Positions 1-7,933 of a DNA stretch of 50,671 bases are shown here, piece by piece (within the stretch, counting starts at the first letter, position 1; each line of letters starts with the position of its first letter). Origin of the DNA: Rhodopseudomonas sp. (lineage in GTDB: Bacteria > Pseudomonadota > Alphaproteobacteria > Rhizobiales > Xanthobacteraceae); NCBI RefSeq assembly GCF_013377015.1, contig NZ_JACABA010000009.1, positions 1-50,671 on the forward strand, in the 5' to 3' direction. The notes below the pieces were generated by a model. It was not told the origin of the DNA. It saw only the letters and a list, made by a program, of their open reading frames with translations, and did no database searches. The position numbers and the translations under genes are program-made.

Positions 1-53
1 TCCTCGACGTCGACCGTGTCCTCGAAATCGGAACCGCAAAATTGGCAGCATGA
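1..53 (+). CDS. cheW: CheW-like coupling protein, 3' end only
   Basis: The first 53 bases read in one frame to a TGA stop and encode a C-terminal tail ending LDVDRVLEIGTAKLAA. The LDVDRVL pattern is typical of the last strand and helix of CheW-family coupling proteins, which link chemoreceptors to the kinase CheA. The body of the gene lies to the left of the window. Its position directly before cheY, cheB and cheR supports the call. Only about 16 residues are visible, so the family assignment rests mainly on context. Confidence 0.6.
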   Translation, partial: LDVDRVLEIGTAKLAA

Positions 54-127
54 CGCGCTGTTGTGAACGTGGCGTATCGAAAAGCAGGCGTTCATCCGGG
101 CGCTGACAAAGCGAATAGAGGCAGAAA

Positions 128-493
128 ATGAAGACATGTCTGGTCGTTGACGACTCAAGCGTCATCCGAAAAGTCGCGCGGCGTATTCTGGAAGGCCTGG
201 ACTTCGAAATCATCGAAGCCGAGGACGGCGAAAAGGCGCTCGAAGTCTGCAAGCGCGGACTGCCCGACGCGGTGTTGCTGGACTGGAACATGCCGGTGAT
301 GGATGGCTATGAATTCCTGCGCAATCTGCGCCGGATGCCCGGCGGCGATCAGCCCAAAGTGGTGTTCTGCACCACCGAGAACGACGTCGCCCATATCGCG
401 CGCGCGCTGCATGCCGGCGCCAACGAATACATCATGAAGCCGTTCGACAAGGACATCGTGACGGCGAAATTCCAGGAAGTCGGTCTGATCTAA
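128..493 (+). CDS. cheY: Single-domain chemotaxis response regulator CheY
   Basis: This 121-residue protein is a receiver domain with no output domain. The acidic pair D8-D9, the phospho-acceptor D52 in LLDWNMP, T82/T83 in FCTTEN and K104 in MKPF are all in place, so it should be phosphorylated by CheA and carry the signal to the flagellar motor or act as a phosphate sink. A GAGG ribosome site lies seven bases before the ATG. It sits between cheW and cheB, in the usual alphaproteobacterial order W-Y-B-R. Confidence 0.93.
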   Translation: MKTCLVVDDSSVIRKVARRILEGLDFEIIEAEDGEKALEVCKRGLPDAVLLDWNMPVMDGYEFLRNLRRMPGGDQPKVVFCTTENDVAHIARALHAGANEYIMKPFDKDIVTAKFQEVGLI

Positions 494-523
494 TCCAGGC
501 TCCGTCCGGGAATCCCGACCGAC

Positions 524-543
524 GCCGCGTCGTTCGACGCGGC
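524..543 (+). other. Perfect hairpin between cheY and cheB
   Basis: A nine-base-pair perfect stem (arm GCCGCGTCG at 524-532, its complement at 535-543) with a two-base spacer lies 30 bases after cheY. No run of T follows, so it is not a classical intrinsic terminator. It could stabilise the upstream message or partly uncouple cheY from cheB expression. The role is inference. Confidence 0.5.
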
Positions 544-578
544 CGTGTGGTTATGAGTTGTTGTTGCGTTGGTGTATC

Positions 579-1745
579 ATGAGTGTTGCTTTGGCGAGTG
601 CTTCGACCGCGAGTCCGGCGCAGTATGAACCGTTACGGGTCATGGTGGTCGACGACTCCGTGGTGATACGCGGGTTGATTTCGCGCTGGATCGAAGCCGA
701 GCCGGATATGGTGGTGGCGGCGTCGCTGCGCACCGGGCTTGACGCGGTCAACCAGGTCGAGCGCATCAATCCGGACGTCGCTGTGCTCGACATCGAGATG
801 CCGGAGCTCGACGGCATCGCGGCGCTGCCGCAGTTGCTGGCGAAGAAGCGCAATCTGATCGTGATCATGGCCTCGACGCTGACGCGCCGCAACGCGGAGA
901 TCAGCTTCAAAGCGTTGTCGCTCGGCGCCGCCGACTACATTCCAAAACCGGAAAGCACCCGCGAGCCGGCTGCCGCCGACATCTTCAAGCATGATTTGTT
1001 GCAGAAGATCCGGCATCTCGGCGCTCGCGTTCGCCGCAAGACCTCGACCGCGAGCAGCGCGCCGGTGCCGTCGGCTCCCGACCGCGCCCGCGAAGTGAGC
1101 TACGTGGCGCCGCAGCCGGTCACGTCGGCTCCGCTGACGCGCCGCGCATTCGGCGTGGCCGCGCCGCGCGTCCTGCTGATCGGATCATCGACCGGCGGTC
1201 CACAGGCGCTGATGTCGCTCGTCAGTGAAATCGGCGCGGTGATTGACCGCTTCCCGGTGCTGATCACGCAGCATATGCCGCCAACCTTCACGACAATTCT
1301 CGCCGAGCACTTGGCTCGCTCCAGTCGTCGGCCAGCCCACGAGGGCATCGACGGTGAGGTCATCAAGGCCGGTCAGATCTATCTCGCGCCCGGCGGCAAG
1401 CACATGCGCATCGTGCGTCAGGGTGTCAACGCAGTAATCGCGCTCGACGACGGTCCGCCGGTCAATTTCTGCAAGCCGGCAGTCGACCCGTTGTTCATAT
1501 CTGCGATCGATGTCTGGCAAGGCGCGATCCTGGCGGTGGTGTTGACCGGGATGGGCTCCGACGGCATGCGTGGCGGCAAGGACATCGTCGCCGCCGGCGG
1601 CAGCGTCATCGCTCAGGACGAGGCCTCCAGCGTGGTGTGGGGCATGCCGGGCGCCGCGGCGAATGCTGGCATCTGTGCTGCGATCCTGCCGTTGAATCAG
1701 ATCGCGCCGAAACTGGTCCGGGTGTTTTCGGGAGATCGCACATGA
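579..1745 (+). CDS. cheB: Chemotaxis protein-glutamate methylesterase/glutamine deamidase CheB
   Basis: The protein has 388 residues. An N-terminal receiver domain (about 18-135; D25, D26, phospho-acceptor D71, K123) is joined by a flexible Ser/Ala/Pro linker (about 155-190) to a CheB methylesterase domain (about 196-385). The catalytic triad is visible as S204 in IGSSTGG, H232 in TQHMP and D328 in GMGSDGM. It removes methyl groups from chemoreceptors for adaptation. I chose the ATG at 579; an in-frame run of three TTG codons from 558 would add seven residues. The ribosome site is weak for either start. The stop overlaps the cheR start in ATGA, which suggests translational coupling. Confidence 0.93.
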   Translation: MSVALASASTASPAQYEPLRVMVVDDSVVIRGLISRWIEAEPDMVVAASLRTGLDAVNQVERINPDVAVLDIEMPELDGIAALPQLLAKKRNLIVIMASTLTRRNAEISFKALSLGAADYIPKPESTREPAAADIFKHDLLQKIRHLGARVRRKTSTASSAPVPSAPDRAREVSYVAPQPVTSAPLTRRAFGVAAPRVLLIGSSTGGPQALMSLVSEIGAVIDRFPVLITQHMPPTFTTILAEHLARSSRRPAHEGIDGEVIKAGQIYLAPGGKHMRIVRQGVNAVIALDDGPPVNFCKPAVDPLFISAIDVWQGAILAVVLTGMGSDGMRGGKDIVAAGGSVIAQDEASSVVWGMPGAAANAGICAAILPLNQIAPKLVRVFSGDRT

Positions 1746-2614
1746 CGCCGCTCGACTACGATTATTTGCGGAAGCTGTTGAAGGAGCGCTCCGGTCTCGA
1801 TCTGTCGCCCGACAAGCAATACTTGGTTGAAAGCCGGTTGCTGCCGATGGCGCGCCGTCTTGGCCTCGCCGGCATCCCCGACCTGGTCCAGAAGATGAAG
1901 GGCGGCGCCGAGCCGATCACCAAGGACGTGATCGAGGCGATGACCACCAACGAGACCTTCTTCTTCCGCGACAAGGTGCCGTTCGATCATCTGCGCGAGG
2001 AGATCCTGCCGGCGCTGCTGCAGGCGCGCGCGGCGCGGCGGTCATTGCGGATCTGGAGCGCGGCGTGCTCGACCGGGCAGGAGCCCTATTCGATCGCGAT
2101 GTGCCTGAAGGAAGCCGGCGCCGCGTTGACCGGGTGGCGGGTCGAAATCGTCGCCACCGACCTGTCGCTGGGCGTGCTGGAGAAATCCAAGTCGGGTCTG
2201 TTCAGCCAGTTCGAGGTCCAGCGCGGCCTGCCGATCCAGTTGCTGATGAAATATTTCAAGCAGGCCGGCGAGGTCTGGGAGATCAATCCCGAGATCCGCG
2301 CCATGGTGCAGTTCCGCCAGCTCAATCTTCTGCAGGATTTCTCCCAGCTCGGCAGCTTCGACCTGATCTTCTGCCGCAATGTGCTGATCTATTTCGATCA
2401 GCCGACCAAGAGCGCGATCTTCGGCCGGCTGGCGCAGCGGCTCGAATCCGACGGCTATCTGGCGCTCGGCGCCGCCGAAACCGTGGTCGGCCTGACCGAG
2501 GCGTTCAAGCCGCACGCGTCGCGGCGCGGCATCTATCTGCCGAACAATGTACGCGCGCCGTCGATTGTGCCGGGGATCGCGCCGGTGCAGCTGACCACGC
2601 TTCGGGCTGGCTGA
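1742..2614 (+). CDS. cheR: Chemotaxis protein methyltransferase CheR
   Basis: This 290-residue protein is a full-length CheR: an N-terminal helical domain (about 1-75) followed by a SAM-dependent methyltransferase fold. [10 protein letters not shown] (about 68-77), [13 protein letters not shown] (about 105-117, SAM binding) and [12 protein letters not shown] (about 206-217) are characteristic. It methylates glutamates of chemoreceptors and opposes CheB. The ATG overlaps the cheB stop by four bases (ATGA). It is the last gene of the che run on this strand; a convergent ctrA follows. Confidence 0.95.
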   Translation: MTPLDYDYLRKLLKERSGLDLSPDKQYLVESRLLPMARRLGLAGIPDLVQKMKGGAEPITKDVIEAMTTNETFFFRDKVPFDHLREEILPALLQARAARRSLRIWSAACSTGQEPYSIAMCLKEAGAALTGWRVEIVATDLSLGVLEKSKSGLFSQFEVQRGLPIQLLMKYFKQAGEVWEINPEIRAMVQFRQLNLLQDFSQLGSFDLIFCRNVLIYFDQPTKSAIFGRLAQRLESDGYLALGAAETVVGLTEAFKPHASRRGIYLPNNVRAPSIVPGIAPVQLTTLRAG

Positions 2615-2680
2615 GCGAGATCTCAGGCCGGGTCGCCGCATCAACGCGGCGACTGCAATTCGCCGAAGCTTTTCCCAAAC

Positions 2681-2711
2681 AAAAACCCCGCCATTTGCGG
2701 CGGGGTCCAGT
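2681..2711 (-). terminator. Intrinsic terminator of ctrA
   Basis: On the minus strand a GC-rich stem of seven base pairs (2686-2692 with 2699-2705, six-base loop) is followed by a run of five T (2681-2685 in complement). It lies 45 bases after the ctrA stop. On the plus strand the hairpin is preceded by A and followed by no T-run, so it works best for ctrA. Confidence 0.85.
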
Positions 2712-2749
2712 CGGGAGGCGAGAGCCGGACCGGCTCTCCTTGAAACTTG

Positions 2750-3451
<702 letters not shown>

Positions 3452-3527
3452 GCCAGTCCCCTATAGTCGCCGCTCGGGCGTCAGGCGTCCGCACTACCGG
3501 CGGCACTGGAAACGCCTCTGAACAACT

Positions 3528-3696
3528 GATTCGGATCCTGACCACATATGGTTAACAAAACCTGATTCCCGTCCGCAAGCTCTATCCGTGCAATTTTTGT
3601 CGAATCGCCATAAGATGTTGCGTAGAAGCAGCTTTTTGTCACCCTATCTGTTCAAGTTCCACATTAAGAGGCGGGCCTAACCGACTCTCGCGATTC
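3528..3696. promoter_or_regulatory. GANTC (CcrM methylation) cluster upstream of ctrA
   Basis: Five GANTC sites lie within 169 bp between ctrA and fliI: GATTC at 3528 and 3564, GAATC at 3602, GACTC at 3683 and GATTC at 3692. In Caulobacter, methylation of GANTC in the ctrA promoter by CcrM times ctrA transcription, so the cluster is probably a cell-cycle-dependent promoter region. The rest of the 3452-3819 spacer shows no gene. Confidence 0.6.
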
Positions 3697-3765
3697 GCAC
3701 CTTCGTTCTGATGGGCGAACGCCTTCAGCCACCAAAGACAGTGACGTAATGATTAACGATGCGGG

Positions 3766-3780
3766 TAAACACCAAGTTAA
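3766..3780. promoter_or_regulatory. Possible CtrA box upstream of fliI
   Basis: TAAA-N7-TTAA (3766-3769 and 3777-3780) differs by one base from the CtrA consensus TTAA-N7-TTAA. It lies about 40 bases before the fliI ATG, between ctrA and fliI, so it could serve ctrA autoregulation or fliI activation. One-mismatch sites occur by chance, so confidence is modest. Confidence 0.4.
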
Positions 3781-3819
3781 GAGCGACCCGGCGCGACGAG
3801 GAAACTTAAGGTTTTCACA

Positions 3820-5145
3820 ATGAAAGCGCTGGCGGAGCAAATCGGCGACATCGACGGCGTCAACATTTATGGCCGCGTGGTCGGCGTGCGCGGTCTCATG
3901 GTGGAGATCGCGGGTCCGATCCATGCGATGTCGGTCGGCGCGCGGATCGTGGTCGAGACTGGCGGCAACCGCGTGATCCCCTGCGAAGTGATCGGTTTCA
4001 CCGGCAACAACGCGGTGGTGATGCCGTTTGCTGGCCTCGACGGCGTCCGCCGCGGCTGCCGCGCGGTAATCGCCAACGCCGCGGCGCAGGTGCGGCCGTC
4101 GTCGTCCTGGCTCGGCCGTGTGCTCAATGCGATGGGGGAACCGATCGACGGCAAGGGACCGCTTGCGCAGGGGCCATCGCCGATGTCGTACCGCAATTCG
4201 CCGCCGCCGGCGCATTCGCGCAAGCGGGTCGGCGTCCCGCTCGATCTCGGCGTCCGCGCTTTAAATACGTTCCTGACCTGCTGCAAGGGCCAGCGTATGG
4301 GCATCTTCGCCGGCTCCGGCGTCGGCAAGTCGGTGCTGCTGTCGATGCTGGCGCGCAATGTCGATGCCGACGTCTCGGTGATCGGCCTGGTCGGCGAGCG
4401 CGGCCGCGAGGTCCAGGAGTTCCTGCAGGACGATCTCGGCGACGAGGGGCTGGCGCGCTCGGTGGTGGTAGTGGCGACCTCCGACGAGCCGGCCTTGATG
4501 CGGCGGCAGGCGGCCTACCTGACACTGGCGATAGCGGAATACTTCCGCGACGACGGCAAGGACGTCATGTGCATGATGGACTCGGTGACGCGCTTCGCAA
4601 TGGCGCAGCGCGAGATCGGTTTGTCCGCCGGCGAGCCGCCGACCGCCAAGGGCTACACGCCGACGGTGTTCACCGAATTGCCGAAGCTGCTGGAGCGCGC
4701 CGGCCCGGGGCTGGGGGAGGGCACCATCACCGGGATCTTCACGGTGCTGGTCGATGGCGACGACCACAATGAGCCGGTGGCCGACGCGGTCCGCGGCATT
4801 CTCGATGGCCACATCGTGATGGAGCGCGCGATCGCCGAACGCGGACGCTACCCCGCGATCAACGTGCTGAAGTCGGTGTCGCGGACGATGCCGAAGGCAT
4901 GCGATCCCGCCTATCTGCCGATCATCAGGCGCGGGCGGCAGATCATGGGCACCTATGCGGACATGGAAGAACTGATCCGGCTCGGCGCCTATCGTGCGGG
5001 TTCCAGCGCCGAAGTCGACGAGGCGATCAGGTTGCACGAGCCGCTGGAGAATTTTCTGCGCCAGGGCAAGGACGAGGCCACCGCGCTGCAGGCCGGCTAC
5101 GCCCAACTCGAGCAGATCCTTGGCGGCTTGGAAACGGAAAGCTAA
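3820..5145 (+). CDS. fliI: Flagellum-specific ATPase FliI
   Basis: The 441-residue protein is a full-length FliI, the ATPase of the flagellar type III export apparatus, related to the F1-ATPase beta subunit. Visible motifs are the Walker A loop GSGVGKS (165-171), the GERGREV motif (192-198) and a Walker B strand [12 protein letters not shown] (249-260, D254). It acts at the cytoplasmic face of the flagellar base with FliH and FliJ. The fliJ gene follows after 108 bases. Divergent ctrA and the possible CtrA box suggest cell-cycle control of this early flagellar gene. Confidence 0.95.
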   Translation: MKALAEQIGDIDGVNIYGRVVGVRGLMVEIAGPIHAMSVGARIVVETGGNRVIPCEVIGFTGNNAVVMPFAGLDGVRRGCRAVIANAAAQVRPSSSWLGRVLNAMGEPIDGKGPLAQGPSPMSYRNSPPPAHSRKRVGVPLDLGVRALNTFLTCCKGQRMGIFAGSGVGKSVLLSMLARNVDADVSVIGLVGERGREVQEFLQDDLGDEGLARSVVVVATSDEPALMRRQAAYLTLAIAEYFRDDGKDVMCMMDSVTRFAMAQREIGLSAGEPPTAKGYTPTVFTELPKLLERAGPGLGEGTITGIFTVLVDGDDHNEPVADAVRGILDGHIVMERAIAERGRYPAINVLKSVSRTMPKACDPAYLPIIRRGRQIMGTYADMEELIRLGAYRAGSSAEVDEAIRLHEPLENFLRQGKDEATALQAGYAQLEQILGGLETES

Positions 5146-5253
5146 CTTTGTCCGGCCATTATGCTTGTTACATGAATCGCTTGGCCGGTTGGACCCGTTC
5201 GGGATGCCGGCATTGTCCCGCGTTGATTTGGGACTTCTGGGGAGTACGAGTCG

Positions 5254-5673
5254 ATGAAGTCACGTGAAACGCTGATCCGGCTGAAGAAATTTCAGGTCGA
5301 CGAGAAGCGCAGGAGAGTGGCGCAGATCGAAGGCATGATCGCGGATTTCCAGCGCATGTCGGTCGATCTGGAACGCGAGATCCAGAACGAGCAGGACCGC
5401 GCTGGAATCAACGATCCCACTCACTTCGCCTATCCGACCTACGCCAAGGCGGCGATTCAGCGTCGCGAGAACCTGACCCGTTCCGCCGATGAGTTGCGGA
5501 TCCAGCTCGAGGATGCTCGCTCCTTGCTGTCCGAAGCCTTCGATGAGTTGAAGAAGGTCGAACTGCTCGATGAACGCGATCAGGCGCGCGAACGCGCCGA
5601 GGAAAGCGCCCGCGAACAGGCCGATCTCGACAGCATCGGCCTGATGCGCGCCCGGATCGGCGTTGTCGCCTGA
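5254..5673 (+). CDS. fliJ: Flagellar export protein FliJ
   Basis: This 139-residue protein is almost entirely charged helix, with heptad-like patterns over about 8-55 and 70-130, as expected for the coiled-coil FliJ stalk that works with the FliI ATPase ring and FlhA. FliJ is poorly conserved in sequence, so the call uses length (about 140-150 is usual), coiled-coil composition and the position directly after fliI. A GGGGAG ribosome site precedes the ATG. An intrinsic terminator follows. Confidence 0.85.
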   Translation: MKSRETLIRLKKFQVDEKRRRVAQIEGMIADFQRMSVDLEREIQNEQDRAGINDPTHFAYPTYAKAAIQRRENLTRSADELRIQLEDARSLLSEAFDELKKVELLDERDQARERAEESAREQADLDSIGLMRARIGVVA

Positions 5674-5727
5674 CCGACCAGCGCCGAATCTGCGACTTTC
5701 GGCTGATCGCAGTGCTCAAGACTATCC

Positions 5728-5754
5728 AACCCGGGCTGATCTGGCCCGGGTTTT
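5728..5754 (+). terminator. Intrinsic terminator after fliJ
   Basis: A seven-base-pair stem CCCGGGC (5730-5736) / GCCCGGG (5744-5750) with a seven-base loop is followed by TTTT. It ends the fliI-fliJ transcript 55 bases after the fliJ stop. Confidence 0.85.
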
Positions 5755-5887
5755 CCTTGTCCGGCTTGCACAAGCTGCTCCCGGTGACTTGGTGGATTGT
5801 CCGCTCGCAGGGTATGCTAGGGATCACAGCCGGCCGTTTTGGCTGGGTACAGTGGCGGTCGGGTATCGCCAAGTTTGGGGACTTTGA

Positions 5888-6436
5888 ATGCTGACGCCGG
5901 CTGAGTTGGTCTGGCTGATCGCCGCCGTTGCGAAGGGGGATCAAGCCGCGTTCGAGCGGCTGTATGTCGCCACCCGGGCGAAACTCTTCGGCGTGGTGCT
6001 GCGTATCTTGCGGCGACAGGATCTCGCGGAGGAGGTCATCCAGGAGGCCTACGTCAAGATCTGGAACAGCGCCGGACAGTTCAATCCCGGCGTGGCCTCA
6101 CCGATCACCTGGATGGCGTCGATTGCGCGCAATCGCGCGATCGATGTGGTCCGCAAACGTAGCGAGGTTTCGATCGAGGAGGAGCCCTCCGCGCTGGAAG
6201 TCGCGGCCGACACGCCCGATCCGTTGGCGCGCAGGGAAATGACGGAAGAGTTGAAGCGCCTGCTCGAATGCGTCGGTCGTTTGGAACCGGAGCGGCAGAA
6301 GCTCGTGCTGCTTGCTTACTACAATGGTTGGAGTCGCGAACAATTGGCGGCGAAATTCGACGCGCCCGTCAATACGGTGAAGACATGGCTGCGCCGCAGC
6401 ATGTTGGACATCAGGGAGTGTTTGGGATTGGTATGA
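5888..6436 (+). CDS. ECF-family RNA polymerase sigma factor (SigK-like)
   Basis: The protein has 182 residues with sigma region 2 (about 20-88, including EEVIQEAYVKIW and the -10-recognition helix ITWMASIARNRAIDVVR) and region 4 (about 125-178, helix-turn-helix WSREQLAAKFDAPVNTVKTWLRRSM). It lacks regions 1 and 3, as ECF sigmas do. The next gene overlaps its stop and encodes an RskA-type membrane anti-sigma factor, so its activity is probably held at the membrane until a signal is received. The sequence does not identify the stimulus. It is distinct from EcfG, whose consensus sites occur elsewhere in this window. Confidence 0.9.
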   Translation: MLTPAELVWLIAAVAKGDQAAFERLYVATRAKLFGVVLRILRRQDLAEEVIQEAYVKIWNSAGQFNPGVASPITWMASIARNRAIDVVRKRSEVSIEEEPSALEVAADTPDPLARREMTEELKRLLECVGRLEPERQKLVLLAYYNGWSREQLAAKFDAPVNTVKTWLRRSMLDIRECLGLV

Positions 6437-7296
6437 TGGCCTACAGCGAAGACCACATCGCGCTCGCCGCGGAATACGCACTCGGCACGCTCGATGCCGA
6501 GGAGCGGGTGCAGGTGGAGGCCATGATGTCCGTCGATGCGGATTTCAAGGCGATGGTCGAGGCGTGGGAATACAGGCTCGGTCCGCTCAATCAGATGGTC
6601 GGTTCGGTCGAGCCGCCCGCGGAATTGTGGGATCGGATCAAGGCTGCGATCGGACATTCCGGCGAGCAGCAGGCATTCTCAATTCCGCTCGCCGCAGCAC
6701 CGCCGCCAGAGCCGCCGGTCGCGGAGTCGGGCCTCAGCCCGGAATCGATGCGGGTGGTCAGGTTCGCAAAACAGACTTACGTCTGGAAGCGGCTTGCCGT
6801 TACGTCGATGGCGATCGCGGCGTCGCTGTTCGCGATCATCGCCGTTCAGCTCTATCAGCCCGACATACTGCCCGACACGTTGCGTCCGAAAATCCGCACC
6901 CAGGTCGTTGAAGTGCAAGCGCCCCCGGCGCCGACACCGGCGCAGTTTGTCGCGGTGCTGCAAAAGGACGGCGGCTCGCCGGCGTTCATTCTCACAGTCG
7001 ATGCCGGAACCAAGAATTTCACCGTGCGCAGGGTGGCGGCGACTCCGGAGCCGGGCAGGAGCTACGAACTTTGGCTGGTGTCCGACAAGCTGCAGAAGCC
7101 GCGCTCGCTTGGCGTGATCGGCAGCAAGGATTTTACTGTGCGGCCTGAACTCGCGGCCTACGACACTGACATCGTCAACAAGGCGACCTATGCGGTGACG
7201 GTCGAACCCGAAGGCGGATCGCCGACCGGGGTGGCGACCGGACCGATCGTCTTCACCGGCAAACTGATCGAGAGCGTACCGCCCGCGCCGCGCTGA
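6433..7296 (+). CDS. RskA-type transmembrane anti-sigma factor
   Basis: This 287-residue protein starts at an ATG that overlaps the sigma-factor stop (ATGA). The N-terminal cytoplasmic part has the pattern LAAEYALGTLDAEERVQVE (11-29), typical of RskA-like proteins, and no HxxxCxxC zinc motif. A proline-rich linker (about 88-100) precedes one membrane helix (about 121-141) and a periplasmic RskA domain (about 165-285, with FTVRRVAATPEPGRSYELWL). It should sequester the upstream ECF sigma; release usually follows regulated proteolysis. The ATG three bases later is an equally good start. Confidence 0.88.
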   Translation: MMAYSEDHIALAAEYALGTLDAEERVQVEAMMSVDADFKAMVEAWEYRLGPLNQMVGSVEPPAELWDRIKAAIGHSGEQQAFSIPLAAAPPPEPPVAESGLSPESMRVVRFAKQTYVWKRLAVTSMAIAASLFAIIAVQLYQPDILPDTLRPKIRTQVVEVQAPPAPTPAQFVAVLQKDGGSPAFILTVDAGTKNFTVRRVAATPEPGRSYELWLVSDKLQKPRSLGVIGSKDFTVRPELAAYDTDIVNKATYAVTVEPEGGSPTGVATGPIVFTGKLIESVPPAPR

Positions 7297-7306
7297 ACTG
7301 AAAAAG

Positions 7307-7335
7307 AAAAACGCCCGTGGGGAGCGGGCGTTTTT
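7307..7335. terminator. Intrinsic terminator after the anti-sigma gene
   Basis: The inverted repeat AAAAACGCCCG / CGGGCGTTTTT (7307-7317, 7325-7335) with a seven-base loop has A-runs and T-runs on both sides. It could stop transcripts from both directions: the sigma operon and the minus-strand small gene that follows. Confidence 0.9.
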
Positions 7336-7426
7336 CCTCGTCATCCACTTGGGGGAGTGGAGCCTTTCGGCATACTCACACGGCGACTTGAGGGGCTGGT
7401 CAAGTGCCGCGTGATCTCGAAAATTC

Positions 7427-7627
7427 CTAGCGCACGACCGTTACGCCCGAACTAGTGATAGCCATCGGCTGACCGGCTTTGATCACGCGCGCAGTCTGGC
7501 TGAACCCGTCATTCGCATTCATCCGGGCAGAGATGCCAAACCCAGCCACCGCGATACCGGCGACGAGAGCGACCACCACGATCTTCAGGTGGGTCGTCCG
7601 ATCCGCGCTGTAAATCGAATGGTTCAT
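7427..7627 (-). CDS. Small membrane-anchored protein of unknown function, stress-promoter controlled
   Basis: The 66-residue protein begins MNHSIYSADR and has one hydrophobic helix (about 16-32), with a polar C-terminal tail exposed outside the cytoplasm. I recognise this opening as common in small proteins of Bradyrhizobium and Rhodopseudomonas, but know no function. The start at 7627 is set by a very strong ribosome site, AGGAGG, eight bases upstream; a longer in-frame reading lacks this. An EcfG-type promoter lies about 80 bases upstream, so it is probably induced in the general stress response. Confidence 0.75.
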   Translation of the reverse strand: MNHSIYSADRTTHLKIVVVALVAGIAVAGFGISARMNANDGFSQTARVIKAGQPMAITSSGVTVVR

Positions 7628-7707
7628 GGCAAAGCCTCCTCGTGTCTTCTCCGCCCTCAGAATTGGGTCGCTGCAATCCAGAGGCAGGTTCAACAACTCA
7701 TGGCCAG

Positions 7708-7733
7708 TAACGTAGGGAATCACGCTTCGGTTC
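7708..7733 (-). promoter_or_regulatory. EcfG-type general stress promoter
   Basis: On the minus strand GGAAC (7729-7733 in complement), a 17-base spacer and CGTT (7708-7711) match the alphaproteobacterial sigma-EcfG consensus GGAAC-N16/17-CGTT exactly. It faces the small gene at 7427-7627. Activity is inferred from the consensus. Confidence 0.7.
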
Positions 7734-7933
7734 CTTAGAGGCGATCACAAGGCAGTGAAAAGACTTGAAGCGATGCGAGGTGGATTTTCACTGGGGTCGT
7801 CGACCTTTGGAATTGTTCTTCAATGTCAATTTGTTGCCCGGCTTGGCTGCAATCACGCGGGCGCGCTGCCGCCGCTCGTCGATCGCAAAAATCGCTTGTC
7901 TGTGACCGAAATGTCGCGCCTTCAAAGTGGCAA
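7734..7933. other. Gene-free spacer between the stress gene and flhA
   Basis: About 200 bases behind the EcfG promoter and after the flhA stop. I see no convincing gene, terminator hairpin or repeat; possible reading frames here run opposite to known genes and lack ribosome sites. Confidence 0.5.
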
